Origin: Adlercreutzia sp. ZJ141
GTDB lineage: Bacteria > Actinomycetota > Coriobacteriia > Coriobacteriales > Eggerthellaceae
Reading direction: 5' to 3'
NCBI RefSeq assembly: GCF_011038965.1
Contig: NZ_JAAKEB010000005.1
Span: forward strand, 62,001 to 126,000
Length of the DNA: 64,000 bases
The notes under the pieces were generated by a model, which was not told the origin of the DNA, searched no databases, and saw only the letters and a list, made by a program, of their open reading frames with translations. Made by a program: the position numbers and the translations under genes. Positions 43,161-52,800 of this stretch are shown piece after piece (positions within the stretch are counted from its first letter, which is position 1; each line of letters starts with the position of its first letter).

Positions 43161-43222
43161 TGCGCCAAAGGGTTACGCAACCCGATACACGGCAGCAGGT
43201 TACCCTTCGTGTCTTGCTGCCG
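43161..43222. repeat. Dispersed motif copy and hairpin after hydF
   Basis: GCGCCAAAGGGTTACGC-like copy at about 43161-43178, then an 8-bp stem CGGCAGCA/TGCTGCCG (43190-43197 with 43215-43222) whose loop carries an inverted GTTACCCTT. May end hydF transcripts. Confidence 0.5.
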
Positions 43223-43349
43223 CAGCCTTTCGTGACGCTTTGTCACCCTGCTCCGTCACCCAACCGGCGACGAAGCTAATCTGTCGCCCCCGGCGGGGCG
43301 GCGACACGATACAATAAGGCAAGTGGAACCGAAGCCAAAGGAGGCTGCC

Positions 43350-43595
43350 ATGGACACCAGGGTTGCTGCAATATCGATCATCGTCAAGAACACCGAGTCG
43401 GTCAACCAGCTCAACGAGCTGTTGCATGAGTACCGCGACTACATTATCGGCCGCATGGGCATTCCCTACCGCGAGCACAACATGAACGTGATCATGATCG
43501 CCCTTGACGCGCCACACGACGTTATTTCGGCACTGTCGGGCAAAATCGGCGCACTCGACGGCGTCACCTCAAAAAGCGTGTGCTCCGCGCTCTAA
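43350..43595 (+). CDS. Iron-only hydrogenase system regulator (TM1266 family)
   Basis: 81-residue ACT-like protein, family usually encoded with [FeFe]-hydrogenase maturation genes and thought to regulate them. The start at 43350 has AAAGGAGG at normal spacing. Recognisable: RVAAISIIVKNTESVNQLNE, EYRDYIIGRMGIPYRE, MIALDAPHDVISALSGKIGA. It lies 234 bp after hydF, extending the maturation cluster. Effector unknown. The stop codon opens an octamer tandem repeat. Confidence 0.85.
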   Translation: MDTRVAAISIIVKNTESVNQLNELLHEYRDYIIGRMGIPYREHNMNVIMIALDAPHDVISALSGKIGALDGVTSKSVCSAL

Positions 43596-43640
43596 CGCTT
43601 TAACGACCTAACGGTCTAACGGTCTAACGGTCTAACGCTC
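43593..43640. repeat. Octamer tandem repeat beginning at the TM1266 stop codon
   Basis: Six 8-bp units of the form TAACGnYY from 43593 to 43640; three central units are exactly TAACGGTC. The first TAA is the stop codon of the hydrogenase regulator. No function assigned. Confidence 0.85.
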
Positions 43641-43663
43641 CAACAATCCAAGCTCGTAAAAAC

Positions 43664-43686
43664 GCCCCTGTCACCCGCGCAGGGGC
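43664..43686 (-). terminator. Hairpin upstream of the HTH regulator gene
   Basis: GCCCCTG at 43664-43670 pairs with CAGGGGC at 43680-43686; on the minus strand it is followed by GTTTTTACG, so it would stop leftward transcripts. No leftward gene ends here, so its use is unclear. Confidence 0.45.
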
Positions 43687-43765
43687 TCCGCCGCGTTCTC
43701 TACCGAGTCCGACACAGATAGTCTTTACATCAGTGATCTTATGCGCCTGAACTGGGAGGATACTT

Positions 43766-44446
43766 ATGCCCGCCTACGCTGAAAGCTACCTTATGGACGC
43801 AATGGAAAACCTCGGCGAAATGGCTGATTGTGTCGCGGCAGCCCCGGATGTCAGTCTTACTGAGTTCTGGCACGTTTTCGTGTCAAGCACCGTCGCGCGC
43901 GAAATCGCCAAGGGATCACCCTTTACCATTGTGGGGAAATCGGGGCTTGAGTTGGCAAACGAAGTCTGCGAGCAGGGAGGCCTCGCCTTTCCCGACGACC
44001 CAGGCACCCTTTCGGTCAGTGACAGCTTCAACCTTTCGCCCTCGTATTGGTGCGGCTGGATTCTTGCTTTCTATCAATGGAGCACAAGCCTTACCTTTGC
44101 GGAAATTAATCGTCACCTTCCCATTAGCACCGTGTTCAACATGTACAGAACATATCATGAGCAATCCGAAGACCGATTTCGGGAAGCCGCCGATGAGATA
44201 ATCGCCGCCAGCAGTTACCCGCAGGGGCTGAAACACCAGCGCACCCTTATGGGGCTTTCCCAATCGCAACTGGCACAACGCTCTGGCGTGGGAATTCGCG
44301 CAATACAGCAATATGAGCAGGGCTCGAAAGACATCTCGCGAGCGTCGTTTGACAACGTGTGGAAACTCGCCAAAGCGCTGCATTGCCAACCACAAGACCT
44401 CATGCCGCCAGCACGTCGATTCGAATACGGAGTAGTGGCACTGTAA
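43766..44446 (+). CDS. XRE-family HTH protein with uncharacterised N-terminal domain
   Basis: 226 residues. The last 70 residues form an XRE helix-turn-helix (LMGLSQSQLAQRSGVGIRAI, YEQGSKDISRASFDNVWKLA). The first 150 are not recognised: an acidic start, WHVFVSSTVAREIAKGSP, SYWCGWILAFYQWSTSL and STVFNMYRTYHEQ, aromatic-rich and probably helical. Similar proteins with a C-terminal Cro/C1 domain are common in this bacterial group (general recall). GGGAGG precedes the ATG. Adjacent to hicAB but probably separate. Could be an antitoxin or phage-related regulator. Confidence 0.75.
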   Translation: MPAYAESYLMDAMENLGEMADCVAAAPDVSLTEFWHVFVSSTVAREIAKGSPFTIVGKSGLELANEVCEQGGLAFPDDPGTLSVSDSFNLSPSYWCGWILAFYQWSTSLTFAEINRHLPISTVFNMYRTYHEQSEDRFREAADEIIAASSYPQGLKHQRTLMGLSQSQLAQRSGVGIRAIQQYEQGSKDISRASFDNVWKLAKALHCQPQDLMPPARRFEYGVVAL

Positions 44447-44606
44447 AAGGCTTCAATGAAACTGAACTTACAACAGGATTACGACCCCCTTTGCAGCTTA
44501 GCCGTAGCGGGGAATACCTTGAAGGTATGACAATAACAAATATTCTTCTATGTGTTATATACACTTGTTATTCTATTCGTTATACTGATTTGCAGGAGAG
44601 ATAGGG

Positions 44607-44804
44607 TTGAAAAGCTATTCGTCACGAGAGATCATCGCATAGCTCAAGGCTGATGGGTGGTACGAGGTCGCAGTAGTTGGAAGCCACCACCAATTAAAAC
44701 ATCCGACAAAACACGGACGAGTCACAGTGAAGCATCCAACAAAAGACATACCACCAAAGACGCTCAAGAGCATCGAGGCACAATCGGGGCTGCGATTCGA
44801 GTAA
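44607..44804 (+). pseudogene. hicA: hicA mRNA interferase gene with internal amber codon
   Basis: TTG at 44607 with AGGAGAGATAGGG opens a 65-codon frame matching HicA: KSYSSREIIA, then TAG at 44640, LKADGWYEVAVVGSHHQLKH, PTKHGRVTVKHPTKD, and ending near IEAQSGLRFE. The active-site His lies in GSHHQLKH. Only the amber codon 12 breaks it, so this is a recently inactivated toxin, or the codon is suppressed or a sequencing error. hicB follows 20 bp downstream and is intact. Confidence 0.8.
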
Positions 44805-44824
44805 CCCCCTCAAAAGGAGCATAC

Positions 44825-45226
44825 ATGAAAAAAGCCGACCGGTACTTCTATCCAGCAATTTTTACTTACGAACAGGGGCAGGAAATCGCTGTGGAATTCC
44901 CTGATTTAGGAGTAGCAACAAGCGGCGTAGACGACAATGACGCGCTGCTATCCGCACGCGAACTTCTGGGCTGTGTACTGTTCGGATTAGAAGAAGACGG
45001 TGAAGAAATACCAGCTCCCACACCTTTAAGCCAACTAACCGTCGAATCGAATGAGCGAACCGTACTCATTGACGCATATATGCCCTCGGTGCGGCAGGCT
45101 CTATCATCTCGAGCAGTAAACCGCACCGTAACGCTTCCCGCATGGCTGAATGCTTTGGCCGTCGAACATGGTGTCAATTTCTCGCAGACCTTACAAACAG
45201 CCCTGCGTCAGCAGCTGCGCGTGTAG
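44825..45226 (+). CDS. hicB: HicB-like antitoxin
   Basis: 133 residues. N-terminal HicB fold (KADRYFYPAIFTYEQGQEIA, FPDLGVATSGVDDNDALL, ARELLGCVLFGLEEDG) followed by a C-terminal HTH/RHH-like DNA-binding part (VNRTVTLPAWLNALAVEHGV, FSQTLQTALRQQL). AAAAGGAGC precedes the ATG. The expected toxin partner is the interrupted hicA just upstream. Retained antitoxin with a dead toxin is a known decay state. Confidence 0.9.
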   Translation: MKKADRYFYPAIFTYEQGQEIAVEFPDLGVATSGVDDNDALLSARELLGCVLFGLEEDGEEIPAPTPLSQLTVESNERTVLIDAYMPSVRQALSSRAVNRTVTLPAWLNALAVEHGVNFSQTLQTALRQQLRV

Positions 45227-45287
45227 CAGACCTCCGAAATGGTTGCGATTACAACCATAAGGGAAAGGGTTTTACTTTGTCGAGCGT

Positions 45288-46664
45288 TTAACCGAGCTTG
45301 GGTAGCGTGATGGTAAACGAATCTTCAGTGTCGACACCTTTTCTCAATCCAAGCGCTTCGGGAAGGCAAAGGGCTGCATACCACGGCAGATACACCACCT
45401 TGTCACGAACCTCTACATTAAGACGCGAGAACACAAAACCACGCTTGATATCGTAATCGCTCGTTGCCAGCAACTTATTCAGCGCTTCGTGAGCCCGGGG
45501 AGAACGGCCAGACTTGATTTCAATGGGAACTACTTCCCCACGGGCACCCTCAACAAGGAAATCAACTTCGCCGCGCTTGCGATTCATGTAATAGTACAGA
45601 GAGCAACCACACGATACGAGCGCTTGAGCAAAAACGTTTTCAAACATAAAGCCCAGGTTAACCGTACGATCATCAGTGTAGAGTGCGCGCGCAACTGAAA
45701 TGTCGTAACGGCTTGTCAGCATGCCCGTATCCGACTCGTACAGTTTAAAGTTACCTGAATCCTCCGTTGCCTTAAGCGGGCTTTTCGGATTGCGTACCAC
45801 ATTACACTTGAGCCCAACATGAGCCGATACAAGCCAATTGAAATCGAGACTAAACTTGTCGTAGCGGGCCTTAGAATCCAATGAATTCAAGCGGAAACGC
45901 TGAGATTTCGCATCAAGCTGCACGGGGAGCTGCTCAAAAATAGCGCACACATTCGGAGCGGCGTTTTTCGCGTATTTTGTAATATCGTGAACGTAAGACA
46001 CAACCAGTTCGCTTTGCACCGTTCTCACCGACCGCATGTTGCCGCCGTCATCCACAAACGCCTGCACAGCAGCAGGCATGCCGCCCACCACCATGTACGT
46101 GCGAAAGTAGCTAAGGAGCGATTCGTGCAGGTAGTCGGGCACAGGCGTAAGCGCAGCGCAGCACTTGTCTACCACGCCCAACACATCTGGCTTCAGGGCG
46201 TTTGCCCAGCAGAACTCTTCGAAATCCATGGGGTACATGGTTACTTCTGTTACGAATCCCACCGGATATGAACGCACATGCCGCAATTCGGTACCAAGCA
46301 TCGAACCAGAAAACGCATAGCAGAAGCGACCGTCCTGAACGAGTGCCTTTACCAACGTCATAAGATCGGGAAGCTCTTGAATCTCATCTATAAATACCAA
46401 CGTTTTACCTACAATGAGTTCGGCATCCGAAAGCAACGACAACCGCACAATAAAATCTTCAACACTCGAAACATCCGAGAGAACACGCTTCGCATCTTTA
46501 TTGAGAACAAGATTGACTTCCGCAAGAGACTGAAATCGCTGCCGACCGAGATGTTCGATCAAGTAGCTCTTGCCGATTTGCCGCGCACCAGTAACAAGGA
46601 GAGCCGTCTGACCCAGCCTGTCTGCCCAACGCTCGAGCTGATTATAGGCTTTCCTTTGAAACAC
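45288..46664 (-). CDS. AAA_14/DUF4143 ATPase
   Basis: 458-residue predicted P-loop ATPase of unknown role. Walker A GARQIGKSYLIE, Walker B LVFIDEIQELPDL, sensor-like FSGSMLGTEL. A C-terminal DUF4143-type domain has GEVDFLVEGARGEVVPIEIKSG, a PD-(D/E)XK-like arrangement (Asp, Glu, Lys). Such proteins are widespread in anaerobes. Stands alone, convergent with hicB. The 200-bp AT-rich upstream stretch holds two similar 20-bp blocks (TTTGCAATTTTGCTA-like) that could be operators. Confidence 0.85.
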   Translation of the reverse strand: MFQRKAYNQLERWADRLGQTALLVTGARQIGKSYLIEHLGRQRFQSLAEVNLVLNKDAKRVLSDVSSVEDFIVRLSLLSDAELIVGKTLVFIDEIQELPDLMTLVKALVQDGRFCYAFSGSMLGTELRHVRSYPVGFVTEVTMYPMDFEEFCWANALKPDVLGVVDKCCAALTPVPDYLHESLLSYFRTYMVVGGMPAAVQAFVDDGGNMRSVRTVQSELVVSYVHDITKYAKNAAPNVCAIFEQLPVQLDAKSQRFRLNSLDSKARYDKFSLDFNWLVSAHVGLKCNVVRNPKSPLKATEDSGNFKLYESDTGMLTSRYDISVARALYTDDRTVNLGFMFENVFAQALVSCGCSLYYYMNRKRGEVDFLVEGARGEVVPIEIKSGRSPRAHEALNKLLATSDYDIKRGFVFSRLNVEVRDKVVYLPWYAALCLPEALGLRKGVDTEDSFTITLPKLG

Positions 46665-46830
46665 GTTGCTACCTCGTCAATCTAGAAGAGTATTTGCAAG
46701 TACCAGGAAGTTTGCAATTTTGCTAATCTTTACTGCTTGATATTTTACAATTTTGCTAGTCTTTGTTTCAACCTATTCTGCAATTTATAGATTCTTTAAT
46801 AAGCAATAATGCTGAATTTCCTACCGCACA

Positions 46831-46865
46831 AAGCAGGCGACCCCTGGTTGAGAGGCCGCCTGCTT
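46831..46865 (-). terminator. Terminator of the giant surface protein gene
   Basis: AAGCAGGCG at 46831-46839 pairs with CGCCTGCTT at 46857-46865, with inner pairs CCC/GG. It begins 5 bp after the stop of the giant gene and continues TTTG on the minus strand. Confidence 0.75.
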
Positions 46866-46869
46866 ACCA

Positions 46870-49800
46870 CTAGCGCACGATGAAGGTGTAGAACACGTCG
46901 TCGTTTTCGCTGGTGCCGGCGATGGAGAACCGCACGCGATACGTTCCTTTGGTGGCTGGGATTGCTGCGGTCGCAGTACCCTTTCCATTGGAAATACTTA
47001 TCGTCGGAGACACTTTCGTTTCAATTGTTTCAAACGTAGCAAGAGGACTCTTTTGCTTCTCTACCGTAACTGTTACTTGACTCGCATTCGTATCACAACC
47101 AAACGAAACACTATATGACTCGTCCGTTCCGCTGAGAGCGTTATAGGTGCGCGGCGCATCGCACGCCACCGACAAGCTCGGCTGTGCGGCGTCAGTTGCT
47201 TTATACGTACTGCTCTGGTCAACATTACTGCACGTTCCATTGAGTACATTTGGTGCATCACCAGCACAAAGCTTCCATGTGATGTGGTATGAATCTGCGG
47301 GCAATCCGCCGAAGAAGAAGGTGTACGTTTTTTGCAGCGCATTAGCTCCGTAATCTCCCAGCTTGAATGCCACGGTGTTGCCATTTACCCATGTGCCGTT
47401 GATCTGGCTGCCGCCAGACTTCAGGGTTGCTGTCGCTTCAAGAGGGACCGTGAACGATGAAGCGTCCGTCTTGCTCAATGTGCCAACCAGATACACCTTC
47501 GAACCCTTGAGGCGTTCATCACCTGCAGGCGCAGTATTCACCTTAACGTCAGTCGAGGTCGCCCCAATTGCACCAAACACCACCGAGGTTACCGTGTAAT
47601 TCACTGATGAACCCAAAGTGTACGAACCTGCGCCCGCGCTCGGAATCAGTGAGAAGGAAACTGTACTGGCCTCCGGGTTAACGCCCGAGCCAAGCTCACC
47701 GAAGTCGGCACTGAGCAGGAATGTCTCGTTGGTCCCTATCGGGCGGTCAGCAAGCACGGGCGGGGCTGCCGCCGTGGCCCCCATCTCGGTGAACTGCGAG
47801 AACTTCACCGTATTCGCGCCTCCGACAGGAACCGTGTAGTGGTAATACGCGTTTGGTGCAGCATTGGTATTGGACTCAGCCTTTTCCGCGGCAAGTACCG
47901 TGAGGGTAAGATCGGTGCCAGCAGGCAGAGACTGGCTAAACGTAACCTGATAGTCGCGCCCAGTTACATTTGCGCCATCGCTTACCAGCTGTGCCGTCCA
48001 TGCGCCGCGTTGCGAAACCGAAACTTGTTTGCCCGTGTAGCCGCTTTCGAAGCTCGTAAACACCCTGCCGCTCTTGATAAGCGCTGTTCCCGTCGGGTTC
48101 ACCCAAGCATGCACGGTGAGCGTCTTTGTACCATCAGCATCAGCAGCGCTCATATCCTGGGATGCGGTATTCGCCGAGAGTTGCGTCTTACCATGCAAGC
48201 CACTCGGCACGGCCTCAGCATCGAGCAAGCCAAGACGCGTCGTGCCATCGCCGTTCGAAATATACCAGCAATTGAATTTATCCTTGTTATCACCCGTCGG
48301 GTTTGCCGGTATACCATTAAGAGGATCAACGGGCTCGGCTGCACCATCGGTTTGAGTGCGCAGCACGGTGGGTAGCGAATTGCCGTCAGCATCTTTAAGA
48401 TCAAGCTTCAAGGTGCCCACATCATAGGCAATACGGTAATGATCCTGCACCAGGTTGCCAGCTATGGTCGGTGTGCCATCCGTCTTCACAAACGTAAAGG
48501 TGCTGTTCTGAGCCCCACAGGCACCAATGGTGACCGCCGTAACATTACCGCCATTAATGGTAACCGTGGAAGCAGTGCTCGGAACAACTGTACCGTCGGT
48601 CCCTGTAGTCGCAGCGCTGCCACCATTGCTGCCAATAGCGTGGCTCGCACAGTTTGCCTCCACGCCAGCTAAGGTCATGTTGCCCTTGACTATCACATCG
48701 GCATTTCCAGTAAGCTTGCCACCTGTTTGCGCATAGCTGCCCTCGCCAGACAGACCCTTCTGGTACGTTACGCCATAACCGTTTTCGCAGCCTGCATCGC
48801 CTGTGCCTGAGATGGGCCTGCTCTCAGCTACTAATTCACAATTCGCCGCAACAGAAGCCGCCTCCGTTACCACCAAGTTGCCATCCAATACCACCTTCGC
48901 ATTGGAATTGATGGTCAGCGCCCCGATGGTCACACCAGTACTGTTCGTAGGCTCCATCGGTTGCTGCACGGTGATTGTCTTATTCGCGCCGAGGCTTTTC
49001 ACTGTTAAACTCGCCGGTGTTGAATTAGGGTCGGTGGCCGATGACACCTTCTCCTTCAGTAGCAGATAATTCAGGGACAAGTTGCCGTGGTCGTGAGATA
49101 CCCCGCCCTGGGTAATCTTAGATTCCTCAATGGCCATATTGCCATTGCCAACCTCAACGATCTGGGTACCGTTGATGGTCACATCGGACTTAGCATTGTC
49201 GATCACCAGTTTTCCGGTAAAGAGCTTATTGGTTTTACCACTGTTGACGTAGGCAACCTGTATGGTGCTGTTCTTGCTCGGGTCGGTTTTGATACACGAG
49301 ACTGTAGTGGTTCCACCATCCGTGCCGATCATGGATACATCGCCAAGATCAGATTCGTTCTGCAGATATATATTGCAGCCTGTGATGTTCAACGTTTCTG
49401 CTGCGTGAATCGGCTCTTTTACCGGGCGACCTGTGGTGCCAATCGTGCAGTTCTCCAAAGACACCGAAGTGCCATCTATCGCTTTCGCATTATGGTTTGA
49501 GCTTCCTTCAGCTTCTGCAACGATCATATTAGTCACGCTGACATTCCCCACACCAGCGCCACCAATCCATGCACCTTTGTATTGACTGGATGCACTCGTG
49601 CTTTCCTTTACGGCTATTCGGCTGTTGGTTATTGACACATTGCCGTATGAGTTTGCCCCTTCAGCGGGCGCTTGATTCCCAGAACCAATGCCCGAAGAGC
49701 TCGACGGAGCATTCAATTCCATCGACACATCAACCTTATCCAAGGTGATGCCACCGTTCGCGGGATTCGCCTCAGTGGCGCCGATAGCAGCTCGACCTGA

Positions 49801-52800
49801 CTCCGGTGCAAGCTTGATGGTCTTGTTTTGCGAGGCATCGCTTGCGTTATAACCACCCGTCAACGTTAGACTCGTATTTGACGGCACCAGGATGTTTTTC
49901 GCTTTGATGTTGCCCTCTTGGGTTAGGTTGACAACCGTTGGGCCAGGCGTAACCTCAGGCGTCACCTGAGCTGCGTCGATCAGCTCGATGGAGTTATTGC
50001 TCTCGATGTTCAAATTACCAAGGGTAATTGTGCGTCCTACAGATTTTCCTTCGCTATCAACTTTATTATCGACACGCGTGGTCATGTCGCCTGAAATCTT
50101 CAGCGTGTTCTCCGTTGGATGGAAGTCAGTATTGTTGCCCTCACACTGCAAGATCCTGTAGTCGCCGTGCCACGTAACTTTCGATTCGTATTTGCCCGCC
50201 TGCGTAAACCCATCAGGGGACAACTCGATGGAGCCTTCATCTAAATACAGCTCCATGACGTCGTTGTAACTGATGGTCACGTTGCGCGCAGGCATTGCGA
50301 ACGTATAGTTACCGTCCTTCTTCTGCGCATACTCATCAAGGCGCTTCGTTTCCACTATCGTATTGTTGGCTGGATCCCCAAACGTCAACGTGATGAACTC
50401 TGCAGGCTGGGTTGTGGGATTTGGCTTAAATGTAACCGTTGAATGATAGCTCACGGTACTTTGACCATTGTTTAGATGAATATCATTGCTCGGATCTATA
50501 TCGGTTGCACCATCTCCATAGGTAATAGCCCATTTGTCACCAACGGTCGTATCTTTTCCGAGAGCGTACTTTTTCGGCGTATAGCCAGCAGAAACTGTTA
50601 TCTTGCCGTCTTGCAGTTCTGTCGCCCTCGCGGCCGGATCCAAATCGCCCAGCGTCAACTGTGTCAACGACAACGACGACAAAGCAGCACCAGGCGCACC
50701 TGGAGGCGTATAACTCCAATTTGCTGCTCGGTCGTAGCCTTCAAGCCCGAGCGTAGCATTTGCCACCAGCAAATCAGATCCGTATTTCTGTGTGTCAATG
50801 CGGCGATAAACCTGCGCACCGGCATCGGCCCCTGAGCCGACACTCTCGCCTGCGCCCAGCAACTCAAAAGCTTTGGATTCCGACTGCGGCTGAATCAACT
50901 TGAGGTCTTCCTCTGGTTCTGGCAAATTCACCTGATAATCAACCTTATATTGAGAAGGCTGAAGCTTCACGGTGAGGTTCTGTTTCAACCACTGGCTAGA
51001 GAGAATGTTCGTATCGTTTTCAGTTTTTACAAAAGTGTATTTGATGGTAATCGGAAACCTATTTGTCTCGGTCATCACCTTAGAGTGATGCAGTGTCAGC
51101 TTTAGAGTCCAATCCTTACCTATCGCTTGGCTGGCAACTTCCGCCGGCTGGTCACCGGCGTCCTTAACAATAGATACTGGAGACAGATTAGAGTTCAAGC
51201 CCGTTTTTTCCAGCTTCAGCTCCAAAGCAACGGTGTCGTTAGCCGTGTACGTTTTGCTGCCATCGGTTGTCCACGAACTGTCGTACAAGTGATCATCCAT
51301 ATCGGCGACGTCAACAAGATTCAAACCCTCCGACTTGCTTTCCACATGATAGAAGAGCTGGCCCTCTTGCATACTGCCTGGTAGAACGTACGATGCAAAG
51401 GGGAAAGAGAATTCGCCAAAGGTGTTAGCCGTTGCGTCCAGATCTTGACTGATAGAATCTTGTGCTACATAGGCGGTGTACACATTGATGTCAACAGTAC
51501 CAGTAATACTAGCGTTTGTCAGCCACTGATTAACCGTATTCGTAAAGCCATTGCCATTATCCGGATACGCGCGACCAGAATCAACGGTGCGGGAGAGGGC
51601 ATACCACCCTGCCAAAGCATAGCCACCATTATTCTCCGTCAGAGAACTATAGTTCCCTTCTTTGTTTTTGATATACGTTTGGGGATAATCTGAGTATTGC
51701 GTCCAAGGGCATGAATGCATGATTGTGCTTTGCGTCTGGCCATTTCCATCCACGTACTCTTCAATAAACACCAAGGAACGCTCGCGATAGACACCATACA
51801 AGGGAATAGTGCAGCCCGAAGGATAGTCGGGCACCTGGAATCTCGGGTTACTGCCCGAGACAGTAGGATTCGCAATAACAGCATCCGCCAAGTCGTTGCT
51901 GTATTTTGTATCATCCGGCAGGAAGAATGTGCCACCGTCGCTAAACATGGTCTTGCTGTTTTGCATGTTGACGACTGCTTTCGCGTACTTCGTGTAGGTG
52001 CTTTCAGAAGTCGTATTAGTGCTATCGCCAGGGTCAAGTGCGGCAAACGTGGCTCCCAGCATGAAACGCTTATTATTATCAGTATCAGCTTCGCTGCCCT
52101 TGTTGAAAGCGTACCAATTCGCTTTATCGGGCCATGTACTGCTAGCACTAATGGGCCGGCCGACCGTGACACCATCAATCAACACCGTAGATTGATTCGG
52201 ATTATAAAAGTCCGACACATAGCTCGTTCCATAGGCATCATTTTTTACATGAAGCTTAAGGCTGTAGGTGTTCGGCGTCCAGTCTGCCACTAAGCTGAGG
52301 TCACTGAATCGCGGAGCGCAACCATAATGCGCGTTAGCTACGCTCTCTTCTCCCGCCTTTTTCCAACCTTGAAAGGTATAGCCCTTACGCGCGAGTGTGT
52401 AGCGATAGTCAGTATTATCAAAAGTGTTGGTGCTAGCGAAATGATCTTTCGTTGTACTATGGACGGAATAGTTCTTAGTGCTATCAGCACTGGTCACCTT
52501 GCCAAGCTTTTCATAGCCAGTTGGCTCGGAGCCAACTGGCACATCCACAGAGTACCCAGCAAGCGGTTGCCCATATTCCGGGGAGTCTTTGTCGCCTACG
52601 ATCTCAGTACTCGCCCACACGCCACCATTCAGGTTATAGGTAACCTCCACCGGACGATAGGAGGCATACAGTGTCAATGCAGGTGTGGGGCTCGACTCAT
52701 TCGTGCCATCGTAGGCTTTGTTCACGTCGAGTGCATCAATAATTAACTGATCCAGCTCGCTTTCACTGGTGACTTCGCAATCCTTGTTCTCTTTCTTACT

